17,481 bases of DNA from Planctomycetota bacterium (GTDB lineage Bacteria > Planctomycetota > Phycisphaerae > WQYP01 > JAJZKY01). Position 1 is the first letter of the stretch, and the number at the start of each line of letters is the position of its first letter. The stretch is from assembly GCA_021803885.1 (NCBI GenBank), contig JAJZKY010000015.1:1-17481 (forward strand), read 5' to 3'. The translations under genes and the position numbers were made by a program. Positions 1 through 6,585 of this stretch are shown piece by piece. The notes below the pieces were generated by a model that was not told where the DNA came from, searched no databases, and worked only from the letters and a program-made list of their open reading frames with translations.

Positions 1-1
1 A

Positions 2-790
2 GGCCTGGATGCGCTGGAGATGCAGTGGCGCGCGCTGCTGAAGCAGAAAATGCTGCGCGGTCATGTGGATGTGCGCCTGACGCTGCACGCAGCCAATGGC
101 GCAGAGGAGTCCGGCGCGCCGCGCGTCAATCCGGCGGCGATTCGCGCGTATCTGGATGCCTTTGCCGCCGCCGCGCACACGCATGGCTTGCCCGCCACGC
201 CGGACTTGAATGCCGCGCTGCAAATGCCCGGTGTCTGGAGCAGCGGCTCCGATACCGAGGCGAACGAGGCGGGTCGCGTGGCGCTGGAGGCCGCGGCCGC
301 TGCGGCCATGCCTGCGCTGCTGGATGCGCTGAACGCCATGCGCGCGCAAGAAGGCGCAGCGCTGGTGGCGATTTTGGAAGCGACGATGCAGTCGCTCGAC
401 GCACTGGTGGCCGAGGTTTGCGCGTTGCGGGCGGAGATGGTGCAGTCGCATCGGCAGCGGCTGGAGCAGCGCATGGCCGAACTGCTTGCAAGGCCGCTCG
501 ACCACGACCGCATCGTGCAGGAGGCCGCATTGCTGGCCGACCGCAGCGATGTGGCCGAGGAGATGGATCGCCTGCGCGCGCACGTGCAGCATTTTCTGGC
601 GCTGCTGCGCAGCGGCGGCGATACCGGCAAAAAGCTCGACTTTCTGCTGCAAGAGATGAACCGCGAGGCCAACACGCTGCTGTCAAAAACCGGCGGCGTG
701 GCCGGCAACTCCCTGCGGCTTACGGAGCTGGGCCTGGCCATGAAGACGGAAATCGAACGCGCCCGCGAACAGGTGCAGAACATCGAGTAA
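2..790 (+). CDS. yicC: YicC family endoribonuclease (5' truncated by window edge)
   Basis: This is the C-terminal 262 residues of a YicC-type protein. The frame is open to the first base of the window, so the true start lies outside. The early segment ending in LRGHVDVRLTL matches the YicC N-terminal domain, where a conserved lysine/arginine-rich turn leads into a beta strand. The last 60 residues carry the DUF1732 signature: GKKLDFLLQEMNREANTL, then SKT in place of the usual SK(A/S), ending in EIERAREQVQNIE just before TAA. The middle is helical and alanine-rich. YicC proteins are described as RNases acting on small or messenger RNA in the cytoplasm. Gmk follows 47 bases downstream, an arrangement common in many bacteria, so the two are probably co-transcribed. 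Identity is very secure; only the missing 5' end is uncertain. Confidence 0.95.
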   Translation, partial: GLDALEMQWRALLKQKMLRGHVDVRLTLHAANGAEESGAPRVNPAAIRAYLDAFAAAAHTHGLPATPDLNAALQMPGVWSSGSDTEANEAGRVALEAAAAAAMPALLDALNAMRAQEGAALVAILEATMQSLDALVAEVCALRAEMVQSHRQRLEQRMAELLARPLDHDRIVQEAALLADRSDVAEEMDRLRAHVQHFLALLRSGGDTGKKLDFLLQEMNREANTLLSKTGGVAGNSLRLTELGLAMKTEIERAREQVQNIE

Positions 791-837
791 GCTAACACTA
801 TCCACAATCGCAACGCAGCATGAGGAGACACCTGCGC

Positions 838-1542
838 ATGGCAGGGCTGTTGTTCATACTTTCGGCGCCGTCGGGTTCGGGCAAGTCCACGCTCGTCGGG
901 CAGTTGCGCTCGGTGGTCGATGGGCTATCGTTTTCCGTGTCGTGGACGACGCGCGCGCCGCGCGGCTCCGAACAAGATGGGCGCGAGTACCACTTCACCA
1001 GCCGCGAGCGTTTTGATGCCATGCTGGCCGAGGATGCCTTTCTGGAACATGCCGAGGTCTTCGGCAACTGCTATGGCACGCCGCGCAGCACGCTGACCGA
1101 GGCTGCGGCACGCGGCTCGGACGTGTTGCTCGACATTGACGTGCAGGGCGCAGAGCAAGTACGGCACAGAATGCCAGAAGCGATCAGCGTTTTTATTCTT
1201 CCGCCCAACCCGCAGATTTTGGAGATGCGCCTGCGCAACCGCAGCCGCGCTGAAGGCGGCGTGAGCGAGGAGACCGTGCTGCGGCGGCTGGCCAAGGCGC
1301 GCGATGAGATTGGCAGCTACGGCGAGTATCGCTACATCGTCATCAACGATGTGCTGGACCAGGCGGTGGAGGAGTTGATCTCGATCGTCCAGGCCGAACG
1401 CGCGCGCCAGCGCGGAGTGGATGCAGCCAACACGGCGGATGCAGAGTTGCGGCGCTGGATCGCTATTGCTGATGGCTGCCGCCAGGCCAATGTGGCTGCG
1501 CGTCTGCGGCCTGTGCTTGCTTCGTTTGGTTTTCCGTCGTAA
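838..1542 (+). CDS. gmk: Guanylate kinase
   Basis: Cytoplasmic enzyme that phosphorylates GMP to GDP with ATP, in purine nucleotide and (p)ppGpp metabolism. It is 234 aa, slightly longer than the usual 205-210 because of a C-terminal tail. The P-loop SAPSGSGKST is at residues 9-18. The GMP-binding segment SWTTRAPRG...DGREYHF spans about 35-53, DIDVQGA is at 99-105, and the LID arginines RLRNRSR are at about 131-137. I chose ATG 838 over the in-frame ATG at 820 because the ribosome-binding site GAGGAGA (822-828) overlaps that upstream ATG and sits 9 bases before 838, and because MAGLLFILSAPSG is the typical family N-terminus. It lies downstream of yicC and 62 bases upstream of rpoZ, probably one operon. 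Confidence 0.97.
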   Translation: MAGLLFILSAPSGSGKSTLVGQLRSVVDGLSFSVSWTTRAPRGSEQDGREYHFTSRERFDAMLAEDAFLEHAEVFGNCYGTPRSTLTEAAARGSDVLLDIDVQGAEQVRHRMPEAISVFILPPNPQILEMRLRNRSRAEGGVSEETVLRRLAKARDEIGSYGEYRYIVINDVLDQAVEELISIVQAERARQRGVDAANTADAELRRWIAIADGCRQANVAARLRPVLASFGFPS

Positions 1543-1590
1543 CGTATCAGTACATCTCATCCCAGTCCATATTCGAGCCGATTCACGTAC

Positions 1591-1597
1591 TAGGAGG
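1591..1597 (+). promoter_or_regulatory. Strong ribosome-binding site of rpoZ
   Basis: TAGGAGG lies 7 bases before the ATG at 1605. It fixes the start of the short rpoZ gene, whose small size would otherwise leave doubt. Confidence 0.8.
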
Positions 1598-1604
1598 CAG
1601 TTGT

Positions 1605-1841
1605 ATGGAACAGAACCCGCCCCACGAAGAAAACAAGTACCGCACCGTGCATGTGGCTGCGCGCCGCGCGCGTCAGTTGCAATCCGGCGCTAGTCCGCTG
1701 GTGCGCTCCCGCTCCACCAAAGCCTGTAAGGTGGCCCAGGATGAAATGCGGGCCGGCAAAGTGGACTATGTGATTCGCGAAGATGCAACCAAGAAGACGA
1801 TCGAGATTCCCGAAGGCTACACTCCGATTCTGCATAACTAG
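1605..1841 (+). CDS. rpoZ: DNA-directed RNA polymerase omega subunit
   Basis: A 78-aa protein matching the omega subunit, which binds the beta' C-terminus and aids RNA polymerase assembly. The sequence shows the family pattern: an N-terminal segment NKYRTVHVAARRARQLQ (about residues 10-26) corresponding to the conserved helix with the AxxRARQL motif, then a basic stretch with SRSTKACKVAQDEMRAGKV, equivalent to the K-(P/S)-x-x-x-A-xxE-(I/M)xxGKV block. A short variable tail follows. It starts at ATG 1605 behind a near-perfect Shine-Dalgarno. The gmk-rpoZ adjacency is classical and supports the call. After it comes a 236-base gap holding a hairpin repeat, so the transcript may end there. The sequence is more divergent than proteobacterial RpoZ, as expected for Acidobacteriota. 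Confidence 0.92.
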   Translation: MEQNPPHEENKYRTVHVAARRARQLQSGASPLVRSRSTKACKVAQDEMRAGKVDYVIREDATKKTIEIPEGYTPILHN

Positions 1842-1873
1842 AGCGCTTTGATGTTAGTGTTCGCAAGGTTTCT

Positions 1874-1910
1874 GGTGCCCCATTCAAGCCGGTCTTTGGC
1901 TTGAGTGGGA
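1874..1910 (+). repeat. REP-like hairpin repeat, copy 1
   Basis: A 37-base unit beginning GGTGCCCCATTCAAGCC and ending GGCTTGAGTGGGA. The arms CCCATTCAAGCC and GGCTTGAGTGGG form a 12-bp stem with one G-T pair around a 7-base loop. Near-identical copies lie at 4397-4432 (opposite orientation) and 5431-5467. It is intergenic between rpoZ and coaBC. No U-tract follows, so an intrinsic terminator role is not shown. Confidence 0.85.
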
Positions 1911-1912
1911 GG

Positions 1913-1935
1913 TCACGGCTGTTTCCCGACCGTGA
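1913..1935 (+). repeat. Short inverted repeat next to REP copy 1
   Basis: TCACGG (1913-1918) and CCGTGA (1930-1935) form a 6-bp stem with an 11-base loop, directly after hairpin repeat copy 1. It could extend a terminator-like structure behind rpoZ, but there is no T-run. Function unknown. Confidence 0.4.
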
Positions 1936-2047
1936 ACACTCGGTCCGAAATACTCGGATCCATGATTTGGAGAGCGGGATTTGGTGAGCGGATCCGATGC
2001 GTGCTGCTGTTCGCGCCTTTCACGCAGCAAGCGATCACGCAGCCGGG

Positions 2048-2053
2048 TACAAT
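2048..2053 (+). promoter_or_regulatory. Possible -10 element for coaBC
   Basis: TACAAT (5 of 6 matches to the sigma-70 -10 consensus) lies 24 bases before the coaBC ATG. A start site near 2060 would leave a short leader with the AGAGAGGG ribosome-binding site. No good -35 hexamer is seen at 16-18 bases, so this is weak. Confidence 0.3.
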
Positions 2054-2077
2054 CATGGGCAGAGAGGGCGTGCTGGC

Positions 2078-3331
2078 ATGAAGGTGATCGTTGGCGTCTC
2101 CGGCGGCATCGCAGCCTACAAAGCGGCGGAACTGGTGCGCGCGCTGCAACAGCGGGCGCTCGACGTGCATGTAACGATGACCGAGGCAGCACAACAGTTT
2201 GTGCAGCCGCTTACCTTTGCCGCGCTCACCGGTCATCGCGTGCTGACCAGCCTGTGGCAGGATGCAGACCACCCCAGCCCCGACGCCTCCATTGAACACA
2301 TCTCTGAAGCGCAGTCCTGCGACGCGCTGGTGATTGCACCGGCGACGGCGGATTTGCTGGCGCGCATGGCCCACGGCCTGGCCAATGATTTTTTAACCAC
2401 GCTGTATCTGGCCACGCCTGCTCCGGTGCTGGTGGCCCCAGCCATGAATGTACAGATGTGGGAGCATCCGGCCACGCAGGCCAACCTCGCCACACTCGCC
2501 GCGCGCGGCGTGCAGATCATTCCGCCGGAGAGCGGAGCGCTGGCCTGTGGCATGGTCGGCAGCGGACGATTGGCCGAGGTGGAGACGATTGCGCGCGCCG
2601 TGGTGGCCACCTTGCATCGCCGTCAGGACATGGCGCAGGAGACTGTGCTGATCACCGCGGGTGGAACGCGCGAGCCGATCGATCCGGTGCGCTACGTGGG
2701 CAACCGCTCCAGCGGCAAGATGGGCTACGCCCTGGCAGAAGCTGCGCGGCAACGCGGTGCGCGGGTTCGGCTCGTCAGCGCGCCGACACAGTTACAACCG
2801 CCCGCCGGATGCGAGATCACGCCTGTGCTGACCGCAGAACAAATGCGCGCAGCCGTGCTGGAGCATCTGCCGCAGGCTACGCTGCTCATCAAGGCTGCGG
2901 CTGTGGCTGACTTTCGCCCCCGCATCGCTGCGGAGCAAAAGATCAAACGCGAAGGGCCAATCACTCTGGAGATGGAGCCGACCGGAGACATTCTGGCCGA
3001 AGCCGTGCAACGCCGCAAGTCGGGCACGCTGGTCATTGGCTTTGCCGCCGAAACGAACAATCCCTTGGAGCATGGCCGCGGCAAGCTGGCGCGCAAGGGC
3101 GCGGATGCGATCATCGTGAATGATGTAGCGCGCGCGGGCATTGGCTTTGAGTCGGACCGCAACGCAGCCACCTTCCTTACCGAATCGCGCGCCATCGATC
3201 TGCCAGAGATGAGCAAACGCGACTTGGCCGATCGAATTCTGGACGAAGTGCTTGCCCTGCGGCGCAACAAAACCATCCTCTCGGAAGCGGGAGCGGCTCC
3301 AGCCAGCCACGGCTCCGCCGACCGCTGGTAA
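2078..3331 (+). CDS. coaBC: Bifunctional phosphopantothenoylcysteine decarboxylase / phosphopantothenate-cysteine ligase
   Basis: Catalyses two successive steps of coenzyme A synthesis: ligation of cysteine to 4'-phosphopantothenate, then FMN-dependent decarboxylation to 4'-phosphopantetheine. It is 417 aa, normal for CoaBC. The N-terminal CoaC flavoprotein domain (about 1-185) shows VGVSGGIAAYKAAELVR at the start, His74 in the IEHI segment, the substrate motif PAMN at 121-124, and the active-site cysteine loop ACGMVGSGRL at 156-165. The CoaB domain (about 188-400) shows ITAGGTREPIDPVRYVGN followed by RSSGKMG, then KAAAVADFRP and the basic KIKRE segment. Start ATG 2078 is preceded by AGAGAGGG and begins directly with the flavin-domain first strand; the longer reading from 1997 adds unrelated residues. 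The next gene starts 5 bases after the stop. Confidence 0.96.
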   Translation: MKVIVGVSGGIAAYKAAELVRALQQRALDVHVTMTEAAQQFVQPLTFAALTGHRVLTSLWQDADHPSPDASIEHISEAQSCDALVIAPATADLLARMAHGLANDFLTTLYLATPAPVLVAPAMNVQMWEHPATQANLATLAARGVQIIPPESGALACGMVGSGRLAEVETIARAVVATLHRRQDMAQETVLITAGGTREPIDPVRYVGNRSSGKMGYALAEAARQRGARVRLVSAPTQLQPPAGCEITPVLTAEQMRAAVLEHLPQATLLIKAAAVADFRPRIAAEQKIKREGPITLEMEPTGDILAEAVQRRKSGTLVIGFAAETNNPLEHGRGKLARKGADAIIVNDVARAGIGFESDRNAATFLTESRAIDLPEMSKRDLADRILDEVLALRRNKTILSEAGAAPASHGSADRW

Positions 3332-3336
3332 CGCCC

Positions 3337-4293
3337 ATGTCTGCCACGCCTCCCTCGTCGCTCCATCCGGCTCCGCTGAACCTGGCTGCACTCGACGCGG
3401 AGACGCGGGCGCAAACGCGCGCGCTGCTGGAGTTTTGCCGTGAGCTGGGCCTGGCGGATTTTTATCGCGGCAAAAACGATCCGCCTATTCTGATGGAGGC
3501 ACTCGCGCCAGCCAGCACACTTGCACCTGAACCGGCTGCGAATGCAGCGGCGCAGATGCCTCAGCTCACAACTACCACACCAGCGCTTGCGCCCTTCACT
3601 GCGGCAGCGCCCAGCCCCTTTGCACAGGAACCTGAATTCGAGATGCCCCGCAAACCCACGCAGATTTACCCGCCCAATGTTGCGCTGAGCGATGCGCCCG
3701 CACTTGCTGCAACCAAACGCTCCGCCGCGCTGGCCGCCATCCGCGAAGAGATTGGTGATTGCCAACGCTGCACACTTTGCGAACAGCGCAACCAAATTGT
3801 CTTTGGCGATGGCGATCCAAACGCAGAGCTGATGTTTGTGGGCGAAGGCCCCGGTGCGGACGAAGACGAGCAGGGCCTGCCCTTTGTTGGCCGAGGCGGC
3901 CAGTTGCTCAACAACATGATTACCGCGATGGGCCTGAGCCGCGAGCAGGTCTACATTGCCAATATTGTGAAGTGTCGCCCGCCGGAAAATCGCGTGCCAG
4001 AGTTCGACGAGGCCGCCACCTGCACGCCCTTTTTATTTCGTCAGATTGATGTGATTCGTCCGCGCATGTTGGTGGCACTGGGCGCGACGGCAGCGACGTA
4101 TCTGCTGGCGGGCAAGTCCTCACTGGCCTCGCTGCGCGGCCGCATCCATGATTGCCGCGGCTCCAAGCTGATCGTCACCTACCATCCGGCCTACCTGTTG
4201 CGCGATCCGCGCCAGAAGCCAGAGGCTTGGAAGGATTTGCAGCTGGCCATGAAATTTTTAGGGTTGAAGCCGCCGCCAAAAACAAAAAGCTAG
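3337..4293 (+). CDS. Uracil-DNA glycosylase, family 4 type (Fe-S)
   Basis: Removes uracil from DNA in base excision repair. The catalytic region is residues 130-310 of 318. DCQRCTLCEQR (141-151) gives the paired cysteines C142 and C145. C213, in NIVKCRPPENR, and C229, 16 residues later, complete a likely 4Fe-4S site with the spacing expected for family 4. Motif A is GEGPGADEDEQGLPFVGRGG (169-188), and the minor-groove motif is HPAYLLR with His283. The first 120 residues are alanine/proline-rich and look disordered; compact thermophile family-4 enzymes lack them. Gene order and the 5-base gap after coaBC suggest translational coupling, and no clear Shine-Dalgarno is visible. A DNA-polymerase-associated (SPO1-type) domain annotation is possible in older databases. 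The family call is secure, but the N-terminus is less so. Confidence 0.93.
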   Translation: MSATPPSSLHPAPLNLAALDAETRAQTRALLEFCRELGLADFYRGKNDPPILMEALAPASTLAPEPAANAAAQMPQLTTTTPALAPFTAAAPSPFAQEPEFEMPRKPTQIYPPNVALSDAPALAATKRSAALAAIREEIGDCQRCTLCEQRNQIVFGDGDPNAELMFVGEGPGADEDEQGLPFVGRGGQLLNNMITAMGLSREQVYIANIVKCRPPENRVPEFDEAATCTPFLFRQIDVIRPRMLVALGATAATYLLAGKSSLASLRGRIHDCRGSKLIVTYHPAYLLRDPRQKPEAWKDLQLAMKFLGLKPPPKTKS

Positions 4294-4352
4294 CGCCAGC
4301 AAACCACAGGTGTGGAGTTAAGGAATCATTTCATGGGCGCGGAAATTCCTAA

Positions 4353-4384
4353 GTCTCAGAAACGAGACCTGCGGTAGCTGAGAC
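4353..4384 (+). repeat. GTCTC hairpin repeat
   Basis: GTCTC (4353-4357) and GAGAC (4364-4368) form a hairpin. The first arm can alternatively pair, as GTCTCAG, with CTGAGAC at 4378-4384. A related hairpin, GGTCTC-aaatcc-GAGACC, occurs at 5736-5753. At both sites a GGGGCACC-containing palindrome follows, suggesting the two parts belong to a dispersed repeat family. Confidence 0.5.
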
Positions 4385-4396
4385 GCAACACCTTCA

Positions 4397-4432
4397 TCCC
4401 ACTCAAGCCAAAATCGGCTTGAATGGGGCACC
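4397..4432 (-). repeat. REP-like hairpin repeat, copy 2 (inverted)
   Basis: A 36-base copy of the unit at 1874-1910, in the opposite orientation: read on the minus strand it starts GGTGCCCCATTCAAGCC and ends GGCTTGAGTGGGA. Only the loop differs. With copy 3 at 5431 it forms an inverted pair around the DUF3800 gene. Confidence 0.85.
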
Positions 4433-4520
4433 GTCGGACTGGTAGGGATGAATCGGCGCATCGCTCATTAGAAGTAAGTATGCGCAGATGTCTGTTCAAG
4501 GTCAACCCTTTTCTCCCCTA

Positions 4521-4551
4521 TTGCACTTACTATTGAGTGCTTACATGTTAT
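4521..4551 (+). promoter_or_regulatory. Possible promoter of the DUF3800 gene, with embedded inverted repeat
   Basis: TTGCAC (4521-4526) resembles a -35 element and TGTTAT (4546-4551) a weak -10, but the spacer is 19 bases. GCACT (4523-4527) and AGTGC (4536-4540) form an inverted repeat in the spacer that could be an operator. The stretch is A/T-richer than its surroundings. Speculative. Confidence 0.25.
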
Positions 4552-4577
4552 CTATTTGAATGAGGAGACACATTGCC

Positions 4578-5420
4578 ATGTTCGCCCTCTACATCGACGA
4601 TAGTGGGAGTGCTCAGGATCAACCCGTAGCTATTGCCGCAGGGATCGTAATCCCTGCAGTTCGCCTTAAACAATTTGAAGACGAATGGACTCGTTTTTTA
4701 GAAAAAGAGGAGATTGCTACTGATGGTTTCCATTCGTCTGTATGCTTCCACCGGAACCCTCACTCTGTGTTCAAGGATTGGACGGATGAGCGCGTGGGGC
4801 GCGTCTTTGAACGGATTTTGCAGATGTTCCAAAAATACGTGGTGAAGGCGTACTGCAGCGCAACCTGCAAGAAGGACTACGACGAATTAGTTCCTCAAAA
4901 CATGCGAGAGTGTGTCAGCAAAAATCACTTCGTCTGGGCATTATCGAGCGTCTTGGGACTGAGCTACGACTGGTCGAGTAAGCGTGTGGCCCCAATGAAA
5001 TACGTTTTTGACATGACTGACAAAGAAACCAAGCGTGACATTGTCGAAGCAATTGAGTATTTGGCCCAACCGGGGAGTGTGTACGGAGATCATTTCTCCG
5101 ATCACCCCACGTTCCTTCCTCGTAAATCCGTCCCTGGGCTACAATTAGCAGACTTTTTTGCGTGGCTGTGCTACCAACATGCACACAAATCCATAACAGG
5201 CAAGCAAGTTCCCGATTTAGTTGATAGAGTTTGGAATAAAATTCTTCCGGACATATCCACAAAGCTTGAAAATAGCCGAATCGTCGTCCAGAGGTTAAGC
5301 CGTGAAGGTTTAGCGGATTGGGTGAAGAAAACGTACGGAACGCCTGCCGACCTTGCTATCAGAGAATTTAAATCTAAAAGAAAAAATGACCGCATGCCAA
5401 AGCGAAATTCAGTCAGGTAA
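4578..5420 (+). CDS. DUF3800 domain-containing protein
   Basis: A 280-aa protein with the two conserved ends of the DUF3800 family: the N-terminal strand with acidic residues, LYIDDSG (4-10, Asp7 and Asp8), and the C-terminal GLQLADFFAW (187-196, Asp192). A third acidic position is in YVFDMTD (142-148). Clustered acidic residues at such strand positions have led to suggestions of an RNase H-like nuclease fold; activity is not established here. Many DUF3800 genes lie in variable or defence-related regions. ATG 4578 was chosen because GAGGAGA (4562-4568) lies 9 bases before it and the protein then begins with the family's first strand; an in-frame ATG at 4560 overlaps that site. The gene stands alone, is visibly A/T-richer than its neighbours and sits between inverted hairpin repeats, which suggests acquisition by transfer. 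The C-terminal tail is strongly basic. Confidence 0.85.
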   Translation: MFALYIDDSGSAQDQPVAIAAGIVIPAVRLKQFEDEWTRFLEKEEIATDGFHSSVCFHRNPHSVFKDWTDERVGRVFERILQMFQKYVVKAYCSATCKKDYDELVPQNMRECVSKNHFVWALSSVLGLSYDWSSKRVAPMKYVFDMTDKETKRDIVEAIEYLAQPGSVYGDHFSDHPTFLPRKSVPGLQLADFFAWLCYQHAHKSITGKQVPDLVDRVWNKILPDISTKLENSRIVVQRLSREGLADWVKKTYGTPADLAIREFKSKRKNDRMPKRNSVR

Positions 5421-5430
5421 GTTATTGGCG

Positions 5431-5467
5431 GGTGCCCCATTCAAGCCATCTTTTGGCTTGAGTGGGA
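5431..5467 (+). repeat. REP-like hairpin repeat, copy 3
   Basis: A 37-base copy of the unit at 1874-1910 in the same orientation, starting 10 bases after the DUF3800 stop codon. Stem arms are identical to copy 1 and the loop differs. It may serve as a transcript-end hairpin for the DUF3800 gene, although no T-run follows. Confidence 0.85.
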
Positions 5468-5514
5468 GGATACTCAAAGTGCCGCTGGTGAAGCTATTTC
5501 CGCATGGAAATCAT

Positions 5515-5676
5515 TGTCATTTCGAGCGAGCAGCCGCAGGATGCGAGTCGAGAAACCTGCGGTTAGCTTTGGTTTGCGGGAATGAAACGCAGGTCCCTCC
5601 ACTGCGCTACGCGGAGCCTGCCCTGAGTCCTTCGACTTCGCTCAGGATAGACTCCGCCGAAGGGGTCGGGATGACA
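5515..5676. repeat. 162-base imperfect palindromic element (MITE-like or large REP-like)
   Basis: The left end TGTCATTTCGAGC and the reverse complement of the right end, TGTCATCCCGACC, match at 10 of 13 positions. Inside, ACCTGCG (5555-5561) is mirrored by CGCAGGT (5588-5594), and CTGAG by CTCAG around a TTCGACTTCG core near 5623-5645. There is no transposase frame. The structure suggests a small non-autonomous element, or two nested ones. No target duplication could be recognised. Confidence 0.5.
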
Positions 5677-5735
5677 GTGTTTGTAGTGCCATCCTTTTCC
5701 ACTGCGCGACCCTCTCGCCGGAAACACAATTCCCA

Positions 5736-5766
5736 GGTCTCAAATCCGAGACCCGGGGCACCCCGG
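5736..5766. repeat. GGTCTC hairpin plus GGGGCACCCC palindrome
   Basis: GGTCTC (5736-5741) pairs with GAGACC (5748-5753). It is followed immediately by the palindrome CCGGGGCACCCCGG (5753-5766). The GGGGCAC word is shared with the REP-like hairpin copies, and the GTCTC hairpin with 4353-4368. The site is probably another member of the same intergenic repeat family. Confidence 0.5.
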
Positions 5767-6078
5767 AGAAGGATGGCGCACGGGCTGTTTTCTTAACCGA
5801 GATTCTCTGGATTCTTCACTCCGCTGCGCTCGTCCAGAATGACTCCTTGGACGGGAGCGGGCGGCAGGCTTCGCGCCAAGTTTGCTTTGTCTCTTTTGCA
5901 AAAGCACAATGGATTCTATCCTCCCACTGAAGTTGGGACAAGGCGCTCCGGTATGTGATTCTGGGAGCAGGCGGCGCAGGGATAAATTTTTCCGTGGGCA
6001 GACCCGCCGCCAACTGATACAGTGTGGAGGATGGAAATCGCCGGGGGCAAACGTATCTGTATGAATATTTGGAGATCC

Positions 6079-6585
6079 ATGTCACAGCGCAACCGCAACC
6101 GCAGCCAGAGCGGCTACACGCTCATGGAACTGCTGATCGTCATGTCGGTCATTTTGATCTTGATGGCCATCGCCATTCCGAATTATATGAACATGCGCAG
6201 CCAGGCCAATGAGACCTCAGCGCTGCAGTCGTTGCGCGCCATCAACAGCGCGGAGATTCAGTACGAAACGGATTATCCGGCCAACGGATTTGCTTGCAAT
6301 TTAAGCCAGTTGGGTGGCGATCCGAAGTCCGGCGCGCCCAGCCCACAGGCGGCGCAGCTGTTGTCCAACGATTTGGCCAGCGGCCAAAAGAGTGGCTACA
6401 CCTTCACCATTGGCAACTGCACCAAGGTTACGGTGAACAATCAGGATGTTTATACTTCTTTTGAAGTGACGGCCGTACCGCAATCCGTGGGCAAAACCGG
6501 GCACCGGGGCTTCTGCATGGATCAGACCGGTGAGATGAAATCCGATCCTGCAGGCGGTACGAATTGCACCCAACCCATCCAATGA
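6079..6585 (+). CDS. pilA: Type IV prepilin (PilA/GspG-like major pilin candidate)
   Basis: A 168-aa preprotein with a class IVa prepilin leader. MSQRNRNRSQSG is cleaved after Gly12, then YTLMELLIV begins the mature chain with Glu at +5 and a long hydrophobic alpha-1 helix ending AIAIPNYMNMR. Tyr rather than Phe at +1 is a minor variation. Four cysteines in the mature globular part (one before NLSQL, one in GNCTK, one in GFCMD, one in TNCTQ near the C-terminus) could give two disulfides. PilB and PilC encoded nearby make this the likely main pilin, though a pseudopilin role cannot be excluded. ATG 6079 has GGAG only 4 bases upstream; ATG 6061 gives an 18-residue leader and is an alternative start. 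The stop overlaps the lolA start (ATGA), so the two are coupled. Confidence 0.88.
   Translation: MSQRNRNRSQSGYTLMELLIVMSVILILMAIAIPNYMNMRSQANETSALQSLRAINSAEIQYETDYPANGFACNLSQLGGDPKSGAPSPQAAQLLSNDLASGQKSGYTFTIGNCTKVTVNNQDVYTSFEVTAVPQSVGKTGHRGFCMDQTGEMKSDPAGGTNCTQPIQ

Larger units (their letters stand above)
5421..6078. other. Repeat-rich intergenic stretch without a credible gene
   Basis: About 650 bases between the DUF3800 gene and the prepilin gene. From left to right it holds hairpin repeat copy 3, a 162-base imperfect palindrome (5515-5676), a GGTCTC hairpin followed by a CCGGGGCACCCCGG palindrome (5736-5766), and a segment around 5806-5850 containing TTCACTCCGCTGCGCTCGTC and AGAATGAC, resembling the dispersed GCTCAGGATGAC-type repeats of acidobacterial intergenic DNA. 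The last 200 bases (about 5880-6078) look unique and presumably contain the prepilin promoter; TAAATT near 5983 could be a -10 but I cannot support it. Open frames here, including one overlapping the DUF3800 end to 5796, lack gene-like composition. Confidence 0.6.

Noticed and set aside
1874..1910. REP-like hairpin copy 1 as a rho-independent terminator of rpoZ
   Set aside because: No T-run follows the stem and the same hairpin occurs elsewhere in both orientations; a repeat is better supported.
1997..2077. Upstream in-frame extension of coaBC
   Set aside because: The added residues are unlike CoaC, and a Shine-Dalgarno precedes ATG 2078, where the flavin domain begins.
2725..3795. 356-codon antisense frame across coaBC and the glycosylase gene
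   Set aside because: It overlaps two genes with clear family motifs, spans their junction and is rich in Arg/Cys, typical of a shadow frame.
5353..5796. 147-codon frame overlapping the DUF3800 3' end and the repeat region
   Set aside because: It runs through inverted repeats with no coherent composition. It is a typical spurious prediction over intergenic repeats.
5900..5990. Sigma-54 type promoter for the prepilin gene
   Set aside because: The GG and GC dinucleotides near TTGGGACAAGG do not have the required 10-base spacing.
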